Positions 8,034 through 15,444 of a DNA stretch of 15,919 nucleotides are shown piece by piece (the first letter of the stretch is position 1; the number at the start of each line of letters is the position of its first letter). A model generated the notes under the pieces. The model ran no database searches. It worked only from the letters and a program-made list of their open reading frames with translations, and was not told the origin of the DNA. The position numbers and the translations under genes were made by a program. The stretch lies in contig JABANP010000827.1 of NCBI GenBank assembly GCA_013115135.1, positions 1-15,919 on the forward strand. The letters run 5' to 3'. Source of the stretch: Perkinsus olseni. Taxonomy: Eukaryota > Perkinsozoa > Perkinsida > Perkinsidae.

Positions 8034-8165
8034 CTAGTCAACCGGTAGAGGCTTCACATCTTCGAGGACGACGTTGACCTCCCATTCCTCATCATCATTC
8101 GAACAATTGGCTTCAACGTGCTCGGTGAACAGCAGCAGGAAGTACAGAAATAGAAGAAAGTTCAT
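8034..8165 (-). CDS. small secreted acidic peptide, family copy 1
   Basis: Using the internal ATG at 8165-8163 gives 43 residues. MNFLLFLYFLLLFTEHVEA is a typical signal peptide, followed by a short acidic chain, CSNDDEEWEVNVVLEDVKPL, and a Val-Asp end. The open frame extends upstream to an ATG at 8300, but that part has no counterpart in the second copy, so the short form is preferred. The mature part closely matches the peptide at 14228-14386: shared NC, (D/A)EEWE, NV, L and VKPL at constant spacing, with similar DNA. Conservation of the protein across two separate sites is the main evidence that it is real. Likely exported through the secretory pathway; function unknown. Confidence 0.6.
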   Translation of the reverse strand: MNFLLFLYFLLLFTEHVEANCSNDDEEWEVNVVLEDVKPLPVD

Positions 8166-8283
8166 GGCGCTTTGGAAAATTAGCTGCAACGAAGTTTTAC
8201 TGTTCTCGAGAGCGCTGTCTGCGAGAAACGGTTTGACAGAGAAAAGAACGTGTTCACTGTTGTACACGAGTAATTTTTCGAGG

Positions 8284-8300
8284 ATGCTTTGAAAAAGCAT
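8284..8300. repeat. perfect palindrome, 7+3+7
   Basis: Arm ATGCTTT, loop GAA, exact reverse complement, about 120 bases upstream of the secreted-peptide start. Confidence 0.7.
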
Positions 8301-8334
8301 TAGCGCGTGCCCAGCCTCGCGGATGAAAAGCTAT

Positions 8335-8375
8335 GTGCATGCGTTCTCGCTATCTGAGCTCCGTGCATGCGTTCT
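8335..8375. repeat. two direct copies of a 13-base word
   Basis: GTGCATGCGTTCT occurs at 8335-8347 and 8363-8375, 28 bases apart, just upstream (minus-strand sense) of the secreted-peptide gene. Could be a regulatory repeat; that is inference. Confidence 0.6.
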
Positions 8376-8721
8376 GTAGCCGTGGAGGACGGCAAGAATG
8401 AACATCACTCCTCGCTCGCCGAAAGTGATGCAGGAAATGTCTTCTGTGGACGAAGCAGCTTTATGGGGTGGTCGGATGTACTCGAGACCGTGATCGGGTC
8501 GTCGATTGATGGTCTATGAAAGACAAGCTAGCAGCTCAGTTCCTAAAGCTAATACAAATATGAACTATTTGAATAACTGAGTCGGCGAGAGTGTCGAGGA
8601 TGATACCAAAGAGAAGCCTTGAGAGATTCGGACGAATCCCAGAGATTCCCTCTTGGCATAGGCCTTTGATGCTTGCCGAAAAAGGCTAAGCCTAGGCCTC
8701 CCGCGGTCACTCGGGACTGTC

Positions 8722-8756
8722 GGCCTGGCCTGGCCTGGCCTGGCGTGACGTGACGT
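8722..8756. repeat. GGCCT then GTGAC pentanucleotide tandem repeats
   Basis: About 4.6 copies of GGCCT (8722-8744) run directly into GTGACGTGACGT (8745-8756). Confidence 0.8.
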
Positions 8757-9250
8757 ACGATTCGGTCCAGGAGTGTCGTCGGCATCTCCGACGTTCTGCT
8801 GAGGAAAAGCGTAGCTTCTCCGCGGTTGAAACGGTGCCGGTGAGTTGTCTTTCGGCGAAGCCGCACTTGGGACAGCGACTGCTGACACAATCTCTGGCGC
8901 AACGGGACAACCATTATGGAGCCAGAGTGCTCTAAGCTGTGGGGCTAGTGGCGCTAGCAGGGTTCGCTCCGGGCATTCGAAGTGATAGTGCTTGTCGTCG
9001 TTGAGTGTCATGGAAGAGGTTCGCCGTGGTTCGGCACTCCCCTCTTCTTCCTTTTTTTAACCGAGGTCTCCGATGTAGGTCCCAGATGTCACCCCTTCCC
9101 CGCCGCTGATGGCGGTCGAAGGCGGACTCGCACCCTGCCACAACTCGGAGGCCAGAGTTTTCACCGAGATCCCCAATTGACGAACGTGACATGGGAAAGA
9201 TTGATGCCAGAAGCAATGAACAAGACTATTGGGCTAGCCCCGGGGAGTGA

Positions 9251-9300
9251 CGTGACGTGGCTCACGTCACGAATAGACAGAACGGTGCGCAGCGCACCGT
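9251..9300. repeat. two adjacent perfect hairpins
   Basis: First hairpin 9251-9271: 9-base arms (CGTGACGTG) around GCT. Second hairpin 9282-9300: 9-base arms (ACGGTGCGC) around a single A. They are separated by only ten bases. Confidence 0.8.
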
Positions 9301-9598
9301 GCGCTCGCCAACTCGCGCAAGCGACAAGGAGCGAGTGTAACCTTTAGACCATTCTCGAAGCTCAAGGTACTTTGTGAACTCAACCAGGTATCGGAGGGAG
9401 ATGACATTTGCCATCGGAGGAGAAGCGCGTCAGTCTTTTCCGTAGGTAAAACATCAGTCGGAGAGTTTTCCCCCTAATATCGCCTGACTCGGGCGCGCGC
9501 CTTCTCATGCGTTTCGGTCTCTGCGTGCTGAGGCTTTGCCATCTCCGATGGTTATCATAGAACCTCAAGTTGGCTTTCATGGCGTAGGTTGTAAAGGA

Positions 9599-9705
9599 GA
9601 CACGAATCGTGTCACACGATGGGGACAACGGAGACAAGGAGACACTGGCGTCACGGTGACGCCATCTTCAGCGAGACCTACCAGGTGGGCCGAGCTGAGC
9701 TCGGC
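9599..9705. repeat. cluster of three perfect hairpins
   Basis: 6+3+6 at 9599-9613 (GACACG arm), 9+1+9 at 9646-9664 (TGGCGTCAC arm) and 8+1+8 at 9689-9705 (GCCGAGCT arm). Confidence 0.8.
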
Positions 9706-9750
9706 GAGCTCAATAAGGTTGGGAAGGTAAGAAAGGCGATAGCTTTTCTT

Positions 9751-9779
9751 ACTCTTTTACTCTTTTTACTCTTTTACTC
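9751..9779. repeat. ACTCTTTT microsatellite
   Basis: Three and a half copies of ACTCTTTT with one T-length variant. Downstream, a TTTTGCAG-like acceptor near 9832 suggests this may be an intron pyrimidine tract. Confidence 0.6.
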
Positions 9780-10161
9780 GTTCTTTTCTCACTCTTCTGA
9801 CGAAGATTCATAACGACTCTTATCTTTTGCAGTTTTTCTTTGCATGATAGGTTAGGACGTCCTCAAAATTCGGACCCTACTGTCTTCTATGGATTTCCAT
9901 GTGAAACAGCTTGACCTTTTTGAGGACAGAGAGGAAGGCCCTTCGATCATCGGAGTGCACGCATGCGTGGAGCAAATCTGCACTATAACTCAGTACAGTG
10001 TGGCTATTTGAAACGGGGCTCGAAGAAAGATGGAATTGGACTCGAGGGGAGCTAACCCATGATTTGAGCTTAGTGTAGCACGTAAGCTCATACACGCGAG
10101 TACAGGCCCATAATAAGATCAGACTATCATCTGATACCAATAATACGCAGTAGCAGTGAAG

Positions 10162-10327
10162 GTAAGTGCAGCGATGAAAGTCTTGAAGCTGAGTTGCCCT
10201 GAACCGGGCTGTAGCTGTTACATAGCGTATACTTTAGTTGTCACTATATTGCTACTCGCTCATTCCGCTGTGTGCATACGTGCAGAATTCCCAACCGTCC
10301 GCTCTCTGTTCATCCGTTTTTCCTTAG
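10162..10327 (+). other. probable 5' UTR intron of the proline-rich protein gene
   Basis: A consensus GTAAGT donor at 10162 and a pyrimidine-rich acceptor ending TTTTTCCTTAG at 10327 bracket 166 bases. Removing them leaves the ATG at 10339 eleven bases downstream of the junction. The frame is open through this segment as well, so an unspliced, longer N-terminus cannot be excluded. Confidence 0.45.
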
Positions 10328-10338
10328 TAGCTCGCGTC

Positions 10339-10830
10339 ATGAACCTTCTGCTGCGCTTGCTGTGCTTGCTGGTGGCTATTGACTATTGTGACGCGGTTGG
10401 CGAGCTTGCTGGCTCACCGTCTGACCATGTTCCGCCAACGGACTTAGATCCGCCGTCTAACTATCTTGCACCGCCACCCGACTTTGATCCGTCATCAGAT
10501 CCTGGTCTGCCGTCTGGCGATCTCCCAATACCACCGCCACCCGACTCTGATCCGTCATCAGATCCTGGTCTGCTGCCTGACTGGCTTCCACCACCACCAC
10601 CACCCGACTCTGAGTTTTCATCAGACGCTGGTCTGCTGCCTGACTGGCTTCCACCACCGCCACCCGACTCTGAGTTGTCATCTGACGCAGGTCTGCCGGC
10701 CGACTCTGCTCGGCCACCTGAGCATGATCCGCACTCGAGCCCTGGTGATGAACCAATGAGTCCTCCGGCTCATGTCAATGGCAAGCCAGTGCTCATTCGT
10801 GGCGTGGAGGTATCTGACGTTCAGCATTGA
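10339..10830 (+). CDS. secreted proline-rich repeat protein
   Basis: 163 residues if started at the ATG at 10339. MNLLLRLLCLLVAIDYCDAV is a good signal peptide, so the product should enter the secretory pathway. Residues about 45-124 are four 20-residue repeats of the form PPPPDS(D/E)xSSD(P/A)GLLPDWL, encoded by four exact-length 60-base units. The tail is Pro/Ser/Asp-rich and ends near GKPVLIRGVEVSD. The repeats are acidic, without Cys, and probably disordered, as in wall, surface or effector-type proteins of protists; no family is recognised. Starting further upstream (GTG at 10156 or ATG at 10174) adds a second hydrophobic stretch; a 5' UTR intron is the preferred explanation. A possible GTATCT donor near 10810 means the last six residues might be replaced by another exon. 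Confidence 0.6.
   Translation: MNLLLRLLCLLVAIDYCDAVGELAGSPSDHVPPTDLDPPSNYLAPPPDFDPSSDPGLPSGDLPIPPPPDSDPSSDPGLLPDWLPPPPPPDSEFSSDAGLLPDWLPPPPPDSELSSDAGLPADSARPPEHDPHSSPGDEPMSPPAHVNGKPVLIRGVEVSDVQH
10471..10710 (+). repeat. 4 x 60-base in-frame tandem repeat
   Basis: Units at 10471, 10531, 10591 and 10651, each exactly 60 bases. The middle two share GGTCTGCTGCCTGACTGGCT. Each begins with a Pro-codon run (CCA/CCG). Equal unit length implies expansion by unequal exchange or slippage under frame constraint. Confidence 0.8.
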
Positions 10831-11587
10831 ATGCCTTAGGTGAAGCGAGGAGAGGCAGCCCAGTGTTATTGAGTACTGTATCCAAGGCGCCTGCCTGAGT
10901 ATGGCCTGACTGCAGGTCCAGGCTTCTAGGCCTCGTGGGACAGTCTTTCAAATGTGACATGTGAGATGTCTTAGTCGTGCACTACCGTGGTCAATCCTCT
11001 TTTTCTGAAGTCATCAACAACTTTTACCTACGTTGTTGCATGGTTCTCTCTCCGAGAGGGCTCCCTTTCCCGGTCTCGACTTTTTGTGTTTTTTCAATAC
11101 ATCACACGCGGCGATTGAATTAACTGTTTGAGTTCAAGTGCTAGGGTGACAGTGCTACCACTAGCGCTACTGAGGGCTGCCTTGGCAGTGTTATCGTTGA
11201 CATCCGCTGCCTTCGTCGGCCAGATGATGCCACCTCGCTTGTGTAAGCTGGACTGGCTTCCATCGCTTCAACTTGCGATTCGCAAGGCACCTCGGTACGA
11301 CGAACTTCGTCGTACTGCCCCATGCCCCGATTCGTCAGGAGTTGCACTAACTCTTTATTACTAAGGGAAGACCGTTTCGCTATGGGGACGAGAAGCGGTA
11401 AGTTTATTCAAGCCCTTCAGACTCACCCTCAAGTTAAGATTCCTTGAAATCTAACGTTAGTTTCGAAGCACGGTGCGTAGCACACAACGCACAAGCGCGT
11501 AGCTGTCTCGGTATTCTACTTCCCACCACCACGGTTCCTTCCAATACAACTCGCGAACACACACAATTTTTGCTATGACATCTCGCC
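10831..11587. other. no gene recognised
   Basis: Mixed sequence between the proline-rich gene and the retroelement. A + frame at 11128-11364 is hydrophobic at its start but begins with TTG and has no family match. It spans a perfect 10+1+10 palindrome at 11295-11315. Confidence 0.5.
11295..11315. repeat. perfect palindrome, 10+1+10
   Basis: Arm GTACGACGAA, single central C, exact reverse complement; 21 bases in all. Confidence 0.85.
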
Positions 11588-11599
11588 ATAAGTCTGCCA
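11588..11599 (+). repeat. target-site duplication, left copy
   Basis: ATAAGTCTGCCA, identical to 12770-12781, directly before the first base of the retroelement fragment. Confidence 0.85.
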
Positions 11600-12576
11600 G
11601 CGACTCATGCGAGGCGACACGGTTCAGTCGCAGTCATAAGTGATGGTCAGGTAGATAGCCTCTGTTCTGCTAAGAGGCACATATTCTGCGACGGTAGTAA
11701 AATCGGAGGGTGGGGTTTAACTGGGCGTACCGGATCAGGAGCCGTCGAGCTGGCGCCATTCGGCAGAGAAAATGCGGTAGTGTGGTTCTCGTATACGAGG
11801 TTACCAGATCACGCCACCGTTATGCAAGGCGAGCTTCGAGGGATCGAGGCTGCAGCTAATAGGCTGACTTCTACCCAGGACAACCCCTTGAGGCAGGCGG
11901 TTATCTACAGTGACAGTCAAGCTGCCATCCGAGCAGTGACAGGTCAATGTAAGCTCGAGAGTACATCAGTAAGGAATGCCCGCAGGGCGGTCGAACGCGC
12001 TGCTGTGTCGTGCGATCTGGTCGTTCAGTGGACAAGAGCTCATACGGGTATCAGCGGTAATGAAATTGCAGACACCCTGGCAAGATTAGGCGGAAAAAGA
12101 AAGGATATAACAGATGTTGGCATTCCAGAATCCTAAACTGTCCGTCAGGTCAAAACGAAGTTCAGAGAAGAGGAAGAATGGCGATGGCGCAAGGCTCGGC
12201 AGCTGACGACGTCAGCCTGACGTACATCAAGAAGACAGGCGTGATGCTCGACCGGCGCCAGTGCAGGCGCCTTCGTGCGGTGGCCGTATCGATGAATGAC
12301 CGAAGACTGATTCGCGAGGCCTTAAAGGGACACGGCTGTCTGAGGGCCCACTTATCCAGATTGGATGGTGGGATGCCGGAATGCCGCTACTGTGGCAGGA
12401 GTAGGGAATCTTCCATACATCTACACCAGTGCTCCCGCTGGCGGAGGTGGAGGGAGACTTGCCTGGGCAAAGATGCCCTGGATAATCCATACGATATGAC
12501 GCGACTGTTGGCATCAAACCACAGTGTTCGCACATGGTTGAAGTACATGAGGAAGATGTGGCCGACATCCCGCTAG
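11600..12576 (+). pseudogene. retroelement polyprotein remnant: RNase H plus CCHC zinc knuckle, broken frame
   Basis: The frame from the element's left end reads into an RNase HI fold. The four catalytic acidic residues can be placed: Asp in IFCDGSKIGGWG (11690), Glu in MQGELRGIE, Asp in VIYSDSQAAI, and Asp in GNEIADTLARLG, with His in WTRAHTG. A TAA at 12134-12136 interrupts the frame, which then continues in register (VRQVKTKFREEEEW) to a TGA near 12216. From about 12190 the coding continues in another frame, through LKGHGCLRAHLSRL and a C-x2-C-x8-H-x3-C knuckle (CRYCGRSRESSIHLHQC), ending at TAG 12574. So one in-frame stop and one frameshift are present, and the copy lacks reverse transcriptase. 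It cannot mobilise itself. Confidence 0.82.
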
Positions 12577-12681
12577 GGATATCGGGATATACAGCATCCT
12601 ACTGGTGGCAGCTGGGAGGCTTCTGGGGGGGCTTCCCACCTATAGCACTCTGTGCGGTGTAACGTGTCTATGTTCCTACCA

Positions 12682-12704
12682 GGGCTCAGGCAGCAACTGA
12701 GCCC
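12682..12704 (+). other. 3' stem-loop of the retroelement
   Basis: GGGCTCAG and CTGAGCCC, perfect 8-bp arms around a 7-base loop, about 54 bases before the AAG tail. Many non-LTR elements carry a 3' hairpin bound by their own reverse transcriptase; that role here is inferred. Confidence 0.6.
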
Positions 12705-12769
12705 GCAGCTATACCCCTATACTGGCTATCACCTGCCCGGTCGAAGGGGTGCTGTACAAGAAGAAGAAG

Positions 12770-12781
12770 ATAAGTCTGCCA
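12770..12781 (+). repeat. target-site duplication, right copy
   Basis: ATAAGTCTGCCA directly after the AAG tail; marks the right edge of the insertion. Confidence 0.85.
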
Positions 12782-13146
12782 ATATCATCCGCGTACAACG
12801 CAGACCATGCTGGTAAACCATACTGACTTTTCCTTCCTTCGGGCTCCCGCTTGTCGTGTCTGAGCCGGCCGAGCGAATTCAGTTCACCATAACCGCTGGT
12901 GAGCCCTGCTGATCACGGCAAATTCACCGACAGACTTCTCATGTGAATGTCTTGGCGGGTTCCTCAGTGATAAATCAACTCTCGTTGAGGAGGCACTTCA
13001 ATCGGGTTGCGAAGAAACCGGTACAAGCAAACGAAATTTCCGGTATTTCAGGTGTTTTTCACTTTTGCTTTTTTCCTCTGCACAAATCTTCGGAAATTTT
13101 CGAGGTCAATTTATTGGGCAGATTAATTCGAATCAGGATGACGCAG
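12782..13146. other. no gene recognised
   Basis: Single-copy-looking sequence. A + frame at 12943-13155 (70 codons) has no recognisable features; its middle, around 13040-13080, has an intron-acceptor-like T/C tract. Confidence 0.4.
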
Positions 13147-13408
13147 GCGTGCTAGCTAGACACTGACACAATTGCGCCCGCGTGCAGGAAGATTCGAGCC
13201 ACCTTCGCGGGAGTGCGGGATACCCCGTGAAGAGCTACATAAGCTCTTGCCCAGCGGCAATGCTGCGCCCAAGGCGCAAGGGATAAGTATAAGCGCTAGT
13301 AGCGCGATCCCCAATCTTTCTTTTCCACCCGCCCGCCCAGGCGGTGCCCCTCGAGCCCAGGCTCTTGGGGCACGGGTCAGGCAGCTGCCTAGCCTCGCGT
13401 GCTAGCAC
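13147..13408. repeat. GC-rich hairpin cluster enclosed by a 10-bp direct repeat
   Basis: GCGTGCTAGC occurs at 13147-13156 and 13397-13406. Between them lie a 7+5+7 hairpin (13230-13248), a 6+3+6 (13264-13278), a 6+1+6 (13293-13305), a 5+2+5 (13333-13344) and a compound stem-loop at 13344-13373 (7 bp outside, 2x2 internal loop, 5 bp inside). A self-complementary 10-mer at 13399-13408 follows. The left part (13187-13226) resembles the minus-strand tRNA-like remnant at 5570-5610. It could be a small mobile insertion or a structured RNA; no protein frame is convincing. Confidence 0.55.
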
Positions 13409-13484
13409 AGCCACCCTACCTACTACCCAACGCCTGGTCGGAAGGACAGAGAATTATGGCATATTTCTTCTTCACAAAACCTCG

Positions 13485-13537
13485 AAATTTTTGGCATTTT
13501 CCTCTTAACAAGGCTTCAAAATTTTTGGCATTTTTCC
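13485..13537. repeat. imperfect tandem duplication of about 33 bases
   Basis: AAATTTTTGGCATTTTCCT at 13485-13503 recurs at 13518-13537 with one extra A and one extra T. Immediately downstream is a 7+3+7 palindrome at 13541-13557 (TCACAAG arm, loop AGT). Confidence 0.7.
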
Positions 13538-13727
13538 TTTTCACAAGAGTCTTGTGACAAGACGCTCAGAATTTATGAGACTCTTCAGCTGCGTAATATT
13601 CTTGTCATGTTGATCTTGTTTTCGCATCAAAAATACCGGCAACCCTCCAAGGAGGAGAAGGCAGAATGGAAGGAGGAACCCCAGCCTGCATGCATGATAG
13701 GACACGGCGAGCGTCCAATCTTTACTA

Positions 13728-14159
13728 TCATTTAACGCGCCGAACTTCAACGCGGTCGTAGGATTCAGAAACATCTCGCTCAGGACCCGCCGACTGAGAA
13801 CACAACACTCGAGGTTTTGGTAACAAACCGTAGATATACAAACTCAGTGACAGTAACGACTCCACTTCGCCCGAACCAACACTGGCCCGGCCCATACAAC
13901 AGGGACGCCTTCTGGCGTGGTGCGCTCTATTGAGAGCTACAGACCTCGCAGAAAATGAGGACGCTGAGCCTGCGAGCAACGGGCTAAAGGTGACCGTGAG
14001 GAGGCCGGGGAGAAGCAACACCGTGGTCCTTAGGCTCAGCTTGGAGGAATGAAAACAGTCTGGCTCATCCCAGGATACACAGTCCTCTAAGACGGCTAAC
14101 AACAACGCGGGGAAAAGGTTGTTGTTGATAAAGAAAATGGAAAAATGAGGATCGAGCAC
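13728..14159 (-). CDS. hypothetical open frame, low support
   Basis: 143-codon minus frame starting MLDPHFSIFFINNNLFPALL with a hydrophobic first part, then Ser/Arg-rich sequence. No domain, repeat or paralogue is visible, and its Leu/Ser/Arg composition is also what a shadow frame would give. A second minus frame, 13541-13774, overlaps its 3' end and has one hydrophobic segment (LGFLLPFCLLLLGGLPVFL). Listed because it is the longest uninterrupted frame on this strand and shares orientation with the secreted-peptide gene downstream of it in the window. Confidence 0.15.
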   Translation of the reverse strand: MLDPHFSIFFINNNLFPALLLAVLEDCVSWDEPDCFHSSKLSLRTTVLLLPGLLTVTFSPLLAGSASSFSARSVALNRAHHARRRPCCMGRASVGSGEVESLLSLSLYIYGLLPKPRVLCSQSAGPERDVSESYDRVEVRRVK

Positions 14160-14227
14160 ACCTGCTTCACATCGGAATGCCTGTGACAGCGAGAGGTACG
14201 AACCATCTCTTGTAAAGGGGACTGCTT

Positions 14228-14386
14228 CTAATGCAACACTCGGTCAGGTGGTGCGTCTTCCGCCAGCGGTTTAACGCTATCGAGAGAAACATTCTCCTCC
14301 CACTCCTCAGCATCATTATGCCCACAATTCACCGCAGCAATACGGATTGACACCAGGAGGCAATATAGAATGATAAAATGTTTCAT
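14228..14386 (-). CDS. small secreted acidic peptide, family copy 2
   Basis: 52 residues from the ATG at 14386-14384. MKHFIILYCLLVSIRIAAV is a signal peptide; the mature part, CGHNDAEEWEENVSLDSVKP, continues to a tail ending DRVLH that is nine residues longer than copy 1. It shares NC, the acidic EEWE box, NV, L and VKPL with the peptide at 8034-8165, and its only cysteine is the one just after the signal peptide, as there. The upstream in-frame ATGs (14473, 14395) would bury the signal peptide, so the internal start is preferred. Likely exported; function unknown. The two copies lie about 6 kb apart on the same strand with the retroelement and proline-rich gene between them, suggesting a dispersed or dissected tandem family. 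Confidence 0.62.
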   Translation of the reverse strand: MKHFIILYCLLVSIRIAAVNCGHNDAEEWEENVSLDSVKPLAEDAPPDRVLH

Positions 14387-14479
14387 GCCAAGGCTCATTG
14401 AGCGGAAAAATAACAAAAGTGATGGACTGACAGGACGGAGCGATTCGGCATCTGCTACGCTAGATCGGCTCATCTAACA

Positions 14480-14494
14480 CTGGTGACTCACCAG
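14480..14494. repeat. perfect palindrome, 7+1+7
   Basis: Arm CTGGTGA, central C, exact reverse complement; about 95 bases upstream of the copy 2 start. Confidence 0.75.
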
Positions 14495-15134
14495 CGGTGA
14501 GATGCCGCTAGCCACACACCTCCCGTTCTTCGACTTTGTGGGACAAGCACAGCGTTCCTAAATATTTTGGAATATAGTCTACAAACTCAATTTCACCTCA
14601 ACTACTTCGAGTTTGGACCTATTTTAGTAACACACTATTCGTTACGACCATATGAATACACTCTGTGACCGTTTCATGCCTACAAACTAATATACGGGCC
14701 ATCTCAACCTTATTTTTCGACACGCTATGCCCCGTAATGATATGAACAGAAAAGTTCTTGCGTCTGCGCGCTCTCTTCCCCGTGTCGGACGCGACACAGC
14801 CCTATTCCGCCGACCTTTATCTGCGCCTGAATCGACGCCTCCAGCAGATGAAATTCTGTATACTGTGCGTTCGGCGATCCCCTCTAGAGTTAATTTTCAC
14901 ACGTGAGACGGGTTTCTGATCTTCAGAATCGACACAGAATTTTCCCAAAGATCGTCACGCAGGGAGTGCTACAGCGGTGCTGGCTGCAGCAGATCGAGAC
15001 TCCGCGCTCCCGGTTCGAACTTCAAACTCTAAAGCTTATTAATACTCCTTTGCACACCTGTTCAGAAATAGAGTAATAAACAAGATTTACGAAACTGCGA
15101 TTCACGGGAGAGCACAAGGAGATTACAGAGGTGG

Positions 15135-15153
15135 CGACGGATGGCATCCGTCG
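15135..15153. repeat. perfect palindrome, 9+1+9
   Basis: Arm CGACGGATG, single central G, exact reverse complement. Confidence 0.85.
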
Positions 15154-15418
15154 GATGTGAAAAATCGCTTTCCGCCATCTCTTAATTCCTACCATGAAAG
15201 ACGTATTCAGGAGAGAGCGTCAAGATAGTTCATATATGTTGCGCAGCGATGGCCTCTGCCTCCATCGAACCAAACTCGAAAGAAATGTCGAAGCGTACGT
15301 ACCTTAGAATACACGATAGACGATGTCTGCCAGCCACGCCAAGACGAGCGGAAAGCAATAGGAATCATGCACTAACAATGATACTCTATTCACTGACACG
15401 AGTTCTAATTCGTCCTGG

Positions 15419-15444
15419 TTCCACGGTTCGCTTCCACGGTTCGC
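15419..15444. repeat. 13-base perfect tandem duplication
   Basis: TTCCACGGTTCGC twice in direct succession. Confidence 0.85.

Larger units (their letters stand above)
8376..10161. other. no gene recognised; repeat- and hairpin-rich intergenic DNA
   Basis: Open frames on both strands up to about 148 codons overlap each other and show no recognisable domain. The stretch includes the GGCCT/GTGAC tandem repeats (8722-8756), hairpins at 9251-9300 and 9599-9705, a T/C microsatellite (9751-9779), and a 10-bp inverted repeat GTCCTCAAAA (9859-9868 and 9918-9927). A GC-rich segment ending in a GTAAGA donor at 9728 (reading FSETYQVGRAELGELNKVGK) might be an exon, but it is itself built of palindromes. 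Confidence 0.4.
11600..12769 (+). mobile_element. 5'-truncated non-LTR retroelement (RNase H-bearing, I-group type)
   Basis: 1170-base insertion bounded by a perfect 12-bp duplication. It starts just upstream of an RNase H domain, so endonuclease and reverse transcriptase are absent. It continues through a C-terminal zinc-knuckle region, a 3' untranslated part with a stem-loop at 12682-12704 and an (AAG)4 tail at 12758-12769. Truncation at the 5' end, simple-repeat tail and variable-length duplication are the signature of target-primed reverse transcription. It has no LTR and no terminal inverted repeat. The near-perfect duplication suggests a fairly recent insertion. Confidence 0.85.

Noticed and set aside
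8549..9216. Several overlapping minus frames of 67-148 codons
   Set aside because: Three frames are open together over GC-rich tandem repeats, Arg/Pro/Ser-rich, with no motif; typical of compositional open frames.
10457..10756. Frames overlapping the proline-rich repeats (His-rich on +, Gln/Val-rich on -)
   Set aside because: They are shadows of the 60-base repeat; only the frame with the signal peptide makes a sensible secreted protein.
11141..11364. Frames just left of the retroelement as its missing upstream part
   Set aside because: They lie outside the target-site duplication and are in a different frame, so they predate the insertion.
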